DNA of 64,000 bases from Acidimicrobiales bacterium. GTDB taxonomy: Bacteria > Actinomycetota > Acidimicrobiia > Acidimicrobiales > Iamiaceae. The notes under the pieces were generated by a model. That model searched no databases. It was not told where the DNA came from and worked only from the letters and a program-made list of their open reading frames with translations. The stretch covers positions 453-64,452 of the forward strand of contig JAUJNP010000016.1 of assembly GCA_030448105.1 (NCBI GenBank), in the 5' to 3' direction. Numbering within the stretch: the first letter of the stretch is position 1; each line of letters starts with the position of its first letter. The position numbers and the translations under genes were made by a program. Shown here one piece after another: positions 25,526 to 33,626 of the stretch.

Positions 25526-27060
25526 GCGAGCCCGGAGGGCGGGCGAACCGTCGATGCGGTGCCCGGCTGGCGGTCGCGGGTCTGGTGGTGGTGGCGGTCG
25601 TGGCCGCCGGCTGCGTCTCCGCCGACGAATCGGTCACCCAGGGGTCCACTACGCCGGCGTCGTCGGCGTCCTCGGGGACCTCGATCACCGAACCCGTCCC
25701 CGGCCCCACCACCGGGGGCCAGGCGAGCCCGGCCGCTCTGAGGTGGGAGCCGTGCGACGGTGGGTTCGAGTGCGCCACCCTCGCCGTGCCCGTGGACCAC
25801 GAGCGCCCCGACGGGCCCACCCTCGACCTGGGGGTGGTCCGCCAACCGGCGGGCGACGCCGATCGGCGCATCGGGTCGCTGTTGATGAACCCAGGCGGGC
25901 CCGGCGGCTCGGCCGTCGAGTTCGTGGAGGGCGTGGCCCCGGGCCTGCCCGCCCCGCTACGCGACCGCTTCGACATCGTCGGGTTCGATCCCCGGGGGGT
26001 CGGGCGCAGCGACGCCCTGGATTGCCACGCCCGGGTCCGGGCCATGTACGTCGCTGACCCCACCATCGAAGACCCCGCCGACCGCGCCGCCCTCTTGCGC
26101 ACCAGCACCGCCTTCGTGCGGGACTGCGAGCGGCGATACCGCGATCTCCTGCCCCACCTCGGCACCCGCGACGTGGCCCGGGACATGGACCTCCTGCGCC
26201 AGGCCCTGGGCGAGGAGAAGCTCACCTACGTGGGCCTGTCCTACGGCACCTCGATCGGCCAGGTCTACGCCGACCTGTTCCCCACCCGGGTGCGGGCCAT
26301 GGTGCTCGACGGCGTGGTCGACCTGGCCACGCCCGGCGTCGCCGGCGCCGAGGTCCAAGCCACCGGCTTCGAGCGGGCCCTCGACAACTTCGCCGCCGAC
26401 TGTCGCCGCCGCTCCTCCTGCCCCATCGCCGCCGACCCCGAGGGCGCGGTCGAACGGGTGATGGCGGCCGCCGAGCGATCGCCCATCCCCGCCCGTCACG
26501 CCGGTGAGCCGGCCGGGCCCGGGCTGGTAACCCTCGCCCTCGTCCAGGCCATGTACTCCGAGTCGCTGTGGGCGCCGCTCGCCGAGGGGGTGGCCGCCGC
26601 CCTCGACGGCGACGCGTCGGTCCTGGTGCGCCTGGCCGACTCCTACCTCGGGGTGGCGTCGTTCGAGATCTACTTCGCGGTGAGCTGCCTCGACAGCGCA
26701 TGGCCCGAACCCGACGCTCTGCTGGCCGCAGCCGAGGCCGCTGCCCGGTCCGCCCCGCACTTCGGGGAGGCCATCGTCACCGACTACGTGCGCTGCAGCC
26801 TCTGGCCGACGCGGCCCCAGCCGCTGCGCCCCCCGGAGGCGCAAGGGTCGCCGGCCATCCTGGTGGTCAGCACCACCGGCGACCCGGCCACCCCCTACGA
26901 GTCAGGCGTGGCCGTGGCCAAGCAGCTCCCGAGGGGGGTGCTGCTCACCAACGAGGGCGAGGGCCACACCGTGGTGGTCGAGGGGAAGGCCTGCATCGAC
27001 GACGCCGTCGTGCCCTACCTGGTCGACCTCGAGGTCCCCGAACCCAACACCCGCTGCTGA
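25522..27060 (+). CDS. Secreted lipoprotein alpha/beta hydrolase (tripeptidyl aminopeptidase type)
   Basis: 512 residues. It has a lipoprotein signal peptide with lipobox VAAGC (Cys about 33) and a Ser/Thr-rich linker. The alpha/beta hydrolase shows the oxyanion motif NPGGPGGSAVEF, FDPRGVGRSD, nucleophile GLSYGTSIG, acid TTGDPATPYE and His in EGEGHTVV. The arrangement fits the TAP/SlpD/SlpE family of actinobacterial exported peptidases, which have a C-terminal TAP-like domain. Probably anchored outside the membrane, releasing peptides. Substrate not shown. Followed directly by the composite repeat. Confidence 0.87.
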   Translation: MSEPGGRANRRCGARLAVAGLVVVAVVAAGCVSADESVTQGSTTPASSASSGTSITEPVPGPTTGGQASPAALRWEPCDGGFECATLAVPVDHERPDGPTLDLGVVRQPAGDADRRIGSLLMNPGGPGGSAVEFVEGVAPGLPAPLRDRFDIVGFDPRGVGRSDALDCHARVRAMYVADPTIEDPADRAALLRTSTAFVRDCERRYRDLLPHLGTRDVARDMDLLRQALGEEKLTYVGLSYGTSIGQVYADLFPTRVRAMVLDGVVDLATPGVAGAEVQATGFERALDNFAADCRRRSSCPIAADPEGAVERVMAAAERSPIPARHAGEPAGPGLVTLALVQAMYSESLWAPLAEGVAAALDGDASVLVRLADSYLGVASFEIYFAVSCLDSAWPEPDALLAAAEAAARSAPHFGEAIVTDYVRCSLWPTRPQPLRPPEAQGSPAILVVSTTGDPATPYESGVAVAKQLPRGVLLTNEGEGHTVVVEGKACIDDAVVPYLVDLEVPEPNTRC

Positions 27061-27063
27061 TCC

Positions 27064-27201
27064 AGATGGGCGAAGCCCGCTCGGGGCGGCCACGCTGCGC
27101 AGTCCGCCAGGCGGAGCAGCCCCCAACGTGAGACCCGGATGGGCGAAGCCCGCTCCGGGGGAGCGAAGCGGAGGAGGAGCCAACCAGTGAGGAGGAGCCA
27201 A
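27064..27201 (-). repeat. Composite hairpin repeat, copy 1 (3' of prfC)
   Basis: Read from the prfC stop, the element runs: GGCTCC-rich box twice, CCGCTTCGCTCCCCCGGAGC, the hairpin GGGCTTCGCCC, a spacer, then a box containing CTCCGCCTGGCGGA and CTGCGCAG, and another GGGCTTCGCCC unit. Its parts recur at 30737-30830 and 40283-40466. It fills the whole gap between the convergent hydrolase and prfC genes and may end transcription from both sides. Confidence 0.8.
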
Positions 27202-28776
27202 TCAGTACAGCTTCAGCTCGGGGTGGTCGGCGAGTAGGCGGTCGAGCCAGTAGGGGCTCTCGAACAGGGCCAGCAACGTGCCGTCGGCCCGGCCGAACAC
27301 GGCGACCCCCCGCATGGCGCGCAGGGCGGGGGCGCTGGCGGCGTCGGTGCGCCGGGCCACCGAGTACGACGTGGGGCTCAGCTCCACCGGCGCCCCGAAC
27401 TCGTGCTCGAGACGGTGCACGGCCACGTCGAACTGCATGGGCCCGACCGCCCCCAGCACGGGCGCCTGGTCGCCGAGGTCGGGGTCGCGCAGCACCTGCA
27501 CCACCCCTTCCTCGTCGAGCTGGGCGATGCCACGCCGGAACTGCTTGAACCGGCCGGTGTCGCGGGGCCGGGCCACCGAGAAGTGCTCGGGCGCGAAGCT
27601 GGGGATGCCGGCGAAGGCGACGTGCTCGTCGAGGTAGAGGGTGTCCCCCACCCGCACGTCGGTGGCGTTCACCAGGCCGACCACGTCGCCGGGCCAGGCC
27701 TCCTCCACCGTCTCGCGCTCCTGGCCGAACACGGTGTGGGCGTACTTGGTGGCGAAGGGCCGCTGGGTCTGGGCGTGGGTGACGACCATCCCCCGCTCGA
27801 AGTGCCCCGAGCACACCCGCAGGAAGGCGATACGGTCACGGTGGGAGCGGTCCATGTTGGCCTGCACCTTGAACACGAACCCCGAGAATGGGGCGTCGAG
27901 CGGACGGGGCTTGCCGGCCTCGTCGGCGCGGGGCGAGGGCGCGGGGGCCAGGTCGACCAGCGCGTCGAGGAGCAGCCGCACTCCGAAGTTGGTGAGGGCC
28001 GACCCGAAGAACGTCGGCGACACCTCGCCACCGAGGAACAGCTCGGTGTCGAAGTCGGCGCCCACACCGTCGAGCAGAGCGAGCTCCTCGACCGCGTCGT
28101 CCCACGCCGCCCCCTCCTCATCTGCCGCCCGGGCGGGGTCGACCAGCTCCTCGGGCGCCTCGGTGGCCCCCCGAGCCACCCGGGTGAAGCGGGTGAACCG
28201 GCCGTCGCGGCGGTCCACCACCCCCCGGAAGTCGCCGGCCAGGCCCACCGGCCAGGTCACCGGCACGGGGCTCACCCCGATCTGGTCGTGGATCTCGTCG
28301 AGCAGCGCCAGGGGGTCACGACCGGGCCGGTCCCACTTGTTGAGGAACGTCAGCAGCGGCAGACCTTGGGCCCGGCACACCTCGAACAGCTTGAGGGTCT
28401 GGGGCTCGATGCCCTTGGCCGCGTCGAGCACCATGACGGCGGCGTCGGCCGCGGTCAGCACCCGGTAGGTGTCTTCGGAGAAGTCGCGGTGACCGGGCGT
28501 GTCGAGCAGGTTCACCACGTGGTCGCGGTAGGGGAACTGCAGGACCGTCGAGGTGACCGAGATCCCGCGCTGCTGCTCGAGCTCCATCCAGTCCGAGGTG
28601 GCCGAGCGGCGCCCCTCCCGGGCCTTGACCGAACCGGCGCCGGAGGAGAGGGCGCCGCCGTAGAGGAGGAACTTCTCGGTGAGGGTGGTCTTGCCCGCAT
28701 CGGGATGGGAGATGATGGCGAAGGTGCGACGCCGCGCCGCCTGGGCCACCGCGTCGCCCCGGGCGGGGTCAGCCAC
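27202..28776 (-). CDS. prfC: Peptide chain release factor 3 (RF3)
   Basis: 524 residues. GTPase motifs are P-loop SHPDAGKTTLTEK, switch II LDTPGHRDFSEDTYR and NKWDRPGRD. The RF3-specific C-terminal domain contains GPMQFDVAVHRLEHEFG. RF3 recycles RF1/RF2 after translation termination. The GTG start at 28776 overlaps the end of the fur-family gene by 8 nt, so the two are co-translated, an uncommon pairing. Length is normal. The composite repeat begins within a few bases of the stop. Confidence 0.94.
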   Translation of the reverse strand: MADPARGDAVAQAARRRTFAIISHPDAGKTTLTEKFLLYGGALSSGAGSVKAREGRRSATSDWMELEQQRGISVTSTVLQFPYRDHVVNLLDTPGHRDFSEDTYRVLTAADAAVMVLDAAKGIEPQTLKLFEVCRAQGLPLLTFLNKWDRPGRDPLALLDEIHDQIGVSPVPVTWPVGLAGDFRGVVDRRDGRFTRFTRVARGATEAPEELVDPARAADEEGAAWDDAVEELALLDGVGADFDTELFLGGEVSPTFFGSALTNFGVRLLLDALVDLAPAPSPRADEAGKPRPLDAPFSGFVFKVQANMDRSHRDRIAFLRVCSGHFERGMVVTHAQTQRPFATKYAHTVFGQERETVEEAWPGDVVGLVNATDVRVGDTLYLDEHVAFAGIPSFAPEHFSVARPRDTGRFKQFRRGIAQLDEEGVVQVLRDPDLGDQAPVLGAVGPMQFDVAVHRLEHEFGAPVELSPTSYSVARRTDAASAPALRAMRGVAVFGRADGTLLALFESPYWLDRLLADHPELKLY

Positions 28777-29203
28777 AGGTCGCGCAGACGCCGACGAGGT
28801 CGAGCCGGTGGTGCTCGGGACGAAAGCCGGTGACGGCCTCCACCCGGCCCATGGCCTCTTCGAGGGTGCGCTCCAGCGCGGGAGACACCGTGAAGTCGGC
28901 CACCGCCCCGCACCGGGCGCAGATCAGATGGTGGTGGTGGTCGTCGGTGAGGTCCTCGGCCAGCTCGAAACGGGCGAACCCGTCGGTGCTGGTGACCCGG
29001 TGCACCACCTTGGCCGCCTCCAGCACCGCCAGGTTGCGGTACAGCGAGCTCTGGGCCAGGCGCCGGCTGCCGAGCATCTCGACGATGGTGAGGGGACGCT
29101 CGGTGGCTTCGAGGATCTCGACGATGGCGCGACGGTTCGGGGTGTAGCGCTGGGCGTCGGCCCGGAGCCGTCCGGCCACGCCGGAGTGGAGGTCCTCGAT
29201 CAT
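28769..29203 (-). CDS. zur: Fur-family metalloregulator, probably Zur
   Basis: 144 residues. The winged HTH (RYTPNRRAIVEILEATERPL ... SSLYRNLAVLEAA) is followed by the metal/dimer domain with DDHHHHLICARCG and the end CATCG, two CxxC pairs of the structural zinc site. Zur is favoured over Fur because Zur-type 15-bp boxes sit between znuC and znuA about 4.4 kb away. Its own promoter has TTCTCA repeats over the -35 region. This identification rests on context. The ATG is preceded by TAGGGT at 8 nt. Confidence 0.8.
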   Translation of the reverse strand: MIEDLHSGVAGRLRADAQRYTPNRRAIVEILEATERPLTIVEMLGSRRLAQSSLYRNLAVLEAAKVVHRVTSTDGFARFELAEDLTDDHHHHLICARCGAVADFTVSPALERTLEEAMGRVEAVTGFRPEHHRLDLVGVCATCG

Positions 29204-29211
29204 GGGCTGGG

Positions 29212-29217
29212 ACCCTA
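29212..29217 (-). promoter_or_regulatory. -10 element of the zur-type gene (leaderless)
   Basis: TAGGGT (minus) lies 8 nt before the ATG at 29203. Confidence 0.45.
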
Positions 29218-29234
29218 CCGGACGGCCCCGCCAC

Positions 29235-29252
29235 TGAGAACGAGTGAGAATC
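29235..29252. promoter_or_regulatory. Possible Fur/Zur half-sites upstream of zur
   Basis: TGAGAA at 29235-29240 and TGAGAATC at 29245-29252 (plus strand) are two direct half-sites of a TGAGAATnATTCTCA-type box, 10 bp apart. They cover the expected -35 of the zur-type gene. Autoregulation is plausible but the second arm of a palindrome is missing. Confidence 0.35.
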
Positions 29253-29400
29253 GCCCCGGCGCCTGGTTTCGTCGTAACGTGATCGCAACCTTGCCGGCCC
29301 GAAGCCTGGATTCGCGGGCGCCGGTGCCGACAGGACGACGGTCACGAACTCGCCGGGAAGACGGGCCACGGCCCCGCCCTCACCGACCAGGAGCTCCCCC

Positions 29401-30729
29401 ATGCAGCCACCCGTCGCCTCCGTGCTCAGCCGGAGATCCTTCCTGGTCGGCGGGGCGGTGGCCGCCACCGCGCCCCTGCTGCTGCGGGTGCCGGGCGCCT
29501 TCGCCGGAACCGACGACGAGGGCTCCATCAACGCGTTCGGCTTCCCGGAGCCGGACATGACCGGCCGCTACACCAAGGACATCACCTTCCCGGTGGCCGG
29601 CTCGGTGAGCTGGACCGACACCTACGGGGCCTGCCGCGACGGCTGCACCCGCCGCCACGAGGGCCAGGACCTGATCGGCTCCAAGCTCCAGAAGCTGGTG
29701 GCCTGCGTGGACGGCACCATCGTGTCGTTGAAGTACGGCAGCACCGGCAACGCCCTCTACCTCAGGAGCGACAGCGACGGCTGGTACTACGCCTACCTGC
29801 ACATCAACAACGACTCCCCCGGCACCGACGACGGCGCCAACCCCTACGGCTGGGCCTTCGCCTCGGGGATCGCGCAGGGCGTGCGCGTGAGGCGGGGACA
29901 ACACATCGCCTACCTGGGCGACAGCGGGAACGCCGAGGCCACCGTGCCCCACCTCCACTTCGAGATCCGCAAGCCGGCGCCGAGCGTGTGGGACGCCCAG
30001 GCGGTGAACCCCAAGTACAGCCTCGACGCGGCCAAGCCCCCGCCGGCGACAGTGCCCCCGTCGACGTTCGCCCCCTGGGACAACGCCACCGCTCTCATCC
30101 GCCAGCAGTACTCCGACTTCGAAGGTCGATACCCCGACGCCGACCTCCTCGCCGTGCGCCGTCAGCAGCTCGAGACCGGCGAGCGCAGCCCCGGCTGGCT
30201 GATCGGGGCACTGCTCGACGGCGGGATCTGCCAGGCCCAGGCCGGGCTCGTGGCCCGCCTCTACCTCGGCTTCTTCCGGCGCACCGGCGACATCGGCAAC
30301 TTCCTGACGTGGGTCGACCGGATCCGCTACGGGGTCACGGCGGTGTCGGTGGCCGACGCCTTCGCCGGATCGGCCGAGTTCCGGAGGCTCTACGGGGATC
30401 TCTCCAACGCCCCCTACGTCGACCGGGTGTTCCGCAACGTGCTCGGGCGGGCCCCCTCGCCCGAGGAGCTGATGTACTGGACCGACCGCCTCAACCGGGG
30501 TCTGGTCTCCCGGGGCGGCCTCATGCTCAACTTCTCCGAGGCGCCCATCAACCGGGCCAAGCTCCGCACCCGGGTCCAGGTGACGCTGCTCTTCGCGCTG
30601 ATGGTGCGGCGCATGCCGACCACCGCCGAGATGGACGACTGGGTCGGGCGCCTCGACGGCGGGACCTCGAACGAGTGGCTGAGCGGCTTCCTCCGGGGGA
30701 GCGCGGCCTACAAGCAGCGCTTCTTCTGA
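29401..30729 (+). CDS. Secreted M23 (LytM) peptidase with DUF4214-like C-terminal part
   Basis: 442 residues. A twin-arginine signal (SRRSFLVGGAVAATAPLLL) is followed by the LytM/M23 domain, with the zinc ligands in RRHEGQDL and VPHLHFEIRK (about 35-200). Residues 240-440 carry two DUF4214-like units (YLGFFRRTGDIGNFLTWVDR and FRNVLGRAPSPEELMYWTDR), often found in secreted actinobacterial proteins. It probably cleaves peptidoglycan cross-bridges, or acts as a non-catalytic activator. A leader of about 115-195 nt precedes it. ATG at 29401 follows AGGAGCT. Confidence 0.88.
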   Translation: MQPPVASVLSRRSFLVGGAVAATAPLLLRVPGAFAGTDDEGSINAFGFPEPDMTGRYTKDITFPVAGSVSWTDTYGACRDGCTRRHEGQDLIGSKLQKLVACVDGTIVSLKYGSTGNALYLRSDSDGWYYAYLHINNDSPGTDDGANPYGWAFASGIAQGVRVRRGQHIAYLGDSGNAEATVPHLHFEIRKPAPSVWDAQAVNPKYSLDAAKPPPATVPPSTFAPWDNATALIRQQYSDFEGRYPDADLLAVRRQQLETGERSPGWLIGALLDGGICQAQAGLVARLYLGFFRRTGDIGNFLTWVDRIRYGVTAVSVADAFAGSAEFRRLYGDLSNAPYVDRVFRNVLGRAPSPEELMYWTDRLNRGLVSRGGLMLNFSEAPINRAKLRTRVQVTLLFALMVRRMPTTAEMDDWVGRLDGGTSNEWLSGFLRGSAAYKQRFF

Positions 30730-30736
30730 CGCGATC

Positions 30737-30830
30737 TGATTGGCTCCTCCTCCGCTTCGCTCCCCCGGAGCGGGCTTCGCCCATCCGGCTCTCAGCGGTA
30801 TCGCTGCTCCGCCTGGCGGCTGCGCAGCTC
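30737..30830 (+). repeat. Composite hairpin repeat, copy 2 (3' of the M23 gene)
   Basis: Starting about 8 nt after the M23 stop: ATTGGCTCCTCCTCCGC, TTCGCTCCCCCGGAGC, GGGCTTCGCCC, a variable spacer, then GCTCCGCCTGGCGG and CTGCGCAG. It has the same order and polarity relative to the stop codon as copy 1 and is nearly identical over about 50 bp. It lies between the convergent M23 and sod genes. Confidence 0.8.
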
Positions 30831-30868
30831 TGACCTGACCCGGGCCGGCACGGCGTCAGGGCCCGGGC

Positions 30869-31483
30869 TCAGGGGAGGGTGACGCCCCGCACCCGGGTGA
30901 AGCGCTCGGCCACGTCGGGCCAGTTGACGACGTTCCAGAACGCCTTGGCGTAGTCCGCCTTGACGTTGCGGTACTGGAGGTAGAAGGCGTGCTCCCACGC
31001 GTCGAGCACGAGGATCGGCAGGGAACCTCCGGCCACGTTGTCCTGGTGGTCGAGGATCTGGTGCACGACGAGGCGCTGGCCCAGCGGCTCCCAGGAGAGC
31101 GCCGCCCATCCCGAGCCCTGCACGGTGGCCACCACCGCGTTCATCTGGGCCTGGAGCTGGCCGATCCCGCCGAGGTCCTCGTCGATGGCGGCCGCCAGCT
31201 CGCCGTCGGGCCGTTCCCCGCCGTCGGGGCTCATGTTGAGCCAGTACAGCGAGTGCAGCAGGTGGCCCGAGACGTGGAAGGCCAGGTTCCTCTCGAGGCC
31301 GGTCAGCGGCGGGCCGAGCTCGTCGCTGGCGCGGGCCTCGGCCAGCTTCTCCACGGCGGTGTTGGCGCCGGCGACGTAGGCGGCGTGGTGCTTGTCGTGG
31401 TGGAGCTCGAGGATCTGGCCCGACAGGTGCGGCTCGAGGGCGCCGAAGTCGTAGGGCAGATCGGGAAGGGTGTACTGCGACAC
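30869..31483 (-). CDS. sodA: Superoxide dismutase, Fe/Mn type
   Basis: 204 residues. Metal ligands are in LELHHDKHHAAYV, SGHLLHSLYWLN and LDAWEHAFYLQY; the start is SQYTLPDLPYDFGALEPHLS. The enzyme removes superoxide, and Mn versus Fe use cannot be told safely. The GTG at 31483 has GGAGG 7 nt upstream. No signal peptide, so cytoplasmic. It converges on the M23 gene and is back-to-back with the phosphatase gene. Confidence 0.94.
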   Translation of the reverse strand: MSQYTLPDLPYDFGALEPHLSGQILELHHDKHHAAYVAGANTAVEKLAEARASDELGPPLTGLERNLAFHVSGHLLHSLYWLNMSPDGGERPDGELAAAIDEDLGGIGQLQAQMNAVVATVQGSGWAALSWEPLGQRLVVHQILDHQDNVAGGSLPILVLDAWEHAFYLQYRNVKADYAKAFWNVVNWPDVAERFTRVRGVTLP

Positions 31484-31531
31484 TGCATCGCCTCCATGCG
31501 GCCAGGGGTGAACGGGAGCGGACCTTACCGG

Positions 31532-31537
31532 TACGGT
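31532..31537 (+). promoter_or_regulatory. -10 element of the hisN-type gene (leaderless)
   Basis: TACGGT lies 7 nt before GTG 31545. It overlaps an alternative GTG at 31536, which is therefore not the start. Confidence 0.5.
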
Positions 31538-31544
31538 GCCGGCG

Positions 31545-32324
31545 GTGACGGCGCTGGTGCCCGACGAGCTGGTGGCCGAGGCGGTGGCCCTCGCCCGAGC
31601 CGCCGGCGAGCTCACCCTGGAGCACTTCCGGTCGCCGGAGCTGGCGGTGGAGCGCAAGCGCGACGGCACCCCCGTCACCGAGGCCGACCGGGGGGCCGAG
31701 CGCCTGCTGCGCCGGGAGCTCGCCGCTCGCCACCCTGGCGACGGGATCCTCGGTGAGGAGGAGGCGGAGCGCAGCGGAACGAGTGGTCGCCGCTGGATCC
31801 TGGATCCCATCGACGGCACCAAGGCCTTCACCCACGGGGTCCCGCTCTACACCAACCTCCTGGCGCTGGAGGACCCGGAGGGCATCGCCCTCGGGGTGAT
31901 CAACATGCCCGCTCTCGGTGAGACGGTGTGGGCGGCGCGTGGACACGGCTGCTTCTGCAACGGCGTACCGGCCCGGGTGAGCGGCCACGATCGCCTCGCC
32001 GGCGCCTACGTGACCACGAGCAGCCTGGCCGCCTGGTCCGAGCCGGCGCTGGCCGCCATCCGGGCGGCCCGGGTGGGGCTGCGCACGTGGGGCGACGGCT
32101 ACGGCTACGCGCTCGTCGCCACCGGGCGGGTGGAGGCCATGGTGGACCCCAGGGCGGCGCTCTACGACCTGGCGCCGATGCCGGTGATCATGGCCGAGGC
32201 GGGCGGTTCGTTCTCGTCCCTCGGCGGGCACGCCGGCCCCGGCAGGGGCAGCGGCGTGGCCAGCAACGGCCGGGTCCACGCCGAGCTGTTGGCCTGCCTC
32301 GGCGGCGAGGCCGCGTCGGCCTGA
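31545..32324 (+). CDS. hisN: Inositol-monophosphatase family phosphatase, probably HisN
   Basis: 259 residues. Metal-binding motifs of the family are PVTEADRGAE, GILGEEEAE, LDPIDGTKAF and, near the end, YDLAPMPVIMAEAGGSF. The histidinol-phosphatase branch is suggested by its size and the KAFTHGVPLYTNLLAL segment, but inositol or other sugar phosphates remain possible. No his operon is nearby. The start at 31545 is set by the promoter position, three codons after another GTG. Confidence 0.82.
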   Translation: MTALVPDELVAEAVALARAAGELTLEHFRSPELAVERKRDGTPVTEADRGAERLLRRELAARHPGDGILGEEEAERSGTSGRRWILDPIDGTKAFTHGVPLYTNLLALEDPEGIALGVINMPALGETVWAARGHGCFCNGVPARVSGHDRLAGAYVTTSSLAAWSEPALAAIRAARVGLRTWGDGYGYALVATGRVEAMVDPRAALYDLAPMPVIMAEAGGSFSSLGGHAGPGRGSGVASNGRVHAELLACLGGEAASA

Positions 32325-32370
32325 GGCCCCCTGCCGCCGGCGTGTGGTCGCCGCCGCTTTCGCCTCCGCG

Positions 32371-32784
32371 CTAGTCCTCGGGCGAGTAGCGCCGGCCGCG
32401 CTGCTGCTTCAACTGGGCGCGGCGGCGCTTGTGCTCCAGGCGACGGCGGCGGGCCGCGACCCCCGGTGTGGTCGGCGTGCGGGTGCGCTCCACCGCCAAC
32501 GCCTCGGCCAGGCGCTCCCGGAGCCGCTGCAGGGCCAGCGCGCGGTTCCGAGCCTGGGACCGCTCGTCGGCCACGCTCACCCGCACCTCGGGCCCGAAGG
32601 CGGCCAACAGGCGCCGCCGGTCCGCCGGCGCCAGCGCTCGTGACCCGGCGATGTCGAAGCGCACCTCGGCCCGGGTGTTGGCGGTGTTGGCGTGCTGGCC
32701 TCCGGGGCCCCCGCTGGCGCTGAACCGCCAGCGCAGCTCCTCGGCGGGGATGGCGAACCTCCGGGTCACCTGCAGGCCGTCCAC
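32371..32784 (-). CDS. arfB: ArfB (YaeJ)-type peptidyl-tRNA hydrolase for ribosome rescue
   Basis: 137 residues. The catalytic loop FSASGGPGGQHANTANTR contains the GGQ motif of class I release factors, with no codon-recognition domain. The C-terminus is a basic tail (RRLEHKRRRAQLKQQRGRR) that in ArfB enters the empty mRNA channel of stalled ribosomes. GTG at 32784 lies immediately after the znuC stop, so it may be translated from the znu transcript. Confidence 0.9.
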   Translation of the reverse strand: MDGLQVTRRFAIPAEELRWRFSASGGPGGQHANTANTRAEVRFDIAGSRALAPADRRRLLAAFGPEVRVSVADERSQARNRALALQRLRERLAEALAVERTRTPTTPGVAARRRRLEHKRRRAQLKQQRGRRYSPED

Positions 32785-32785
32785 C

Positions 32786-33589
32786 TCAGTGCTCGTGGTG
32801 GTGGGAACCGTCGTCGACCAGCAGGCCGCCCCGGGGCAGGCGCACCAGCCGGCCGCCGTAGGCCCGGGCCAGGTGCTCCTCGGTGAGGACCTCGGCCGGG
32901 GGGCCGGCCGCCACCACGTGGCCGGCCAGCAGCACGAGCTGGTCGGCGGCGGCCGCCTCGGCGAGGTCGTGGGTGGACACCACCACGGTGCGCCCGGCGG
33001 CCCGCTCGGCGGCCATGGCATCGACGATGCGCTGTTGTGAGACAGCGTCGAGGCCGCTCATGGGCTCGTCGAGGAGGAGCACCTCGGCCTGCTGGGCCAG
33101 GCCCTGGGCCACGTACACCCGCTGGCGCTGACCGCCCGACAGGCTCGAGAGCTGGCGGGTCGCCAGGTCGGCCACCGCCATGCGCTCCATGGCGAGGTCG
33201 ATGGCGGCACGGTCGTCGGCCCGCAGGCGCGAGAACACACCCCGGGCCGGGTACCGGCCCATGGCCACCACCTGGCGGACGGTGATGGGCAGGGTGGCCG
33301 AGATCTGGGTGGACTGCAACACGTAGGCGATGCCGCGGCGGGAACGGCGGGGATCCTGGCCCAGCACCTGGATCCGGCCAGCGGTGGGAGCCCGCAGGCC
33401 GGCCACGGCGGAGAGGAGGGTGGACTTGCCCGCTCCGTTCGGCCCGATCAGGGCGGTGACCGCGCCCGCGGCCAGGTCGAGGTGAACGTCGTCCAACGCG
33501 ACGACGGACTCGAAGCCGAGGCGCACGCCCCGCAGCGTGATCGCCGCCGCCGGGACACCCGCGTCCCCTGTCGGCTCCTGCGTTGCCAT
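32786..33589 (-). CDS. znuC: ZnuC-type metal ABC transporter ATPase
   Basis: 267 residues. Walker A is GPNGAGKSTLL, the Q-loop follows at YVLQSTQ, the signature is SSLSGGQRQR, Walker B is EVLLLDEPMSGLD and the switch His is in VVSTHD. The tail is His-rich (DDGSHHHEH), as in many zinc/manganese ATPases. It is divergent from znuA with Zur-like boxes between them. The ATG at 33589 is chosen because upstream ATG/GTG codons fall inside the box. No permease gene accompanies it. Confidence 0.9.
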   Translation of the reverse strand: MATQEPTGDAGVPAAAITLRGVRLGFESVVALDDVHLDLAAGAVTALIGPNGAGKSTLLSAVAGLRAPTAGRIQVLGQDPRRSRRGIAYVLQSTQISATLPITVRQVVAMGRYPARGVFSRLRADDRAAIDLAMERMAVADLATRQLSSLSGGQRQRVYVAQGLAQQAEVLLLDEPMSGLDAVSQQRIVDAMAAERAAGRTVVVSTHDLAEAAAADQLVLLAGHVVAAGPPAEVLTEEHLARAYGGRLVRLPRGGLLVDDGSHHHEH

Positions 33590-33591
33590 GT

Positions 33592-33606
33592 TGCGAATCA
33601 TTCCCA
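33592..33606. promoter_or_regulatory. Zur-type box 1 (znuC side)
   Basis: TGCGAATCATTCCCA is a 7-1-7 inverted repeat with one mismatch between arms. It matches 13 of 15 bases of the TGAGAATnATTCTCA pattern known for Zur/Fur-family sites. It ends 2 bp before the znuC ATG, overlapping the probable -10 region. Confidence 0.6.
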
Positions 33607-33626
33607 CTTGCTACCGTGGCTCACCT

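Noticed and set aside
29260-29400. Possible cyclic-di-AMP (ydaO-type) riboswitch before the M23 gene
   Set aside because: A GACAG-like stretch is present, but the conserved core segments could not be found in order. It is listed only as a leader worth testing.
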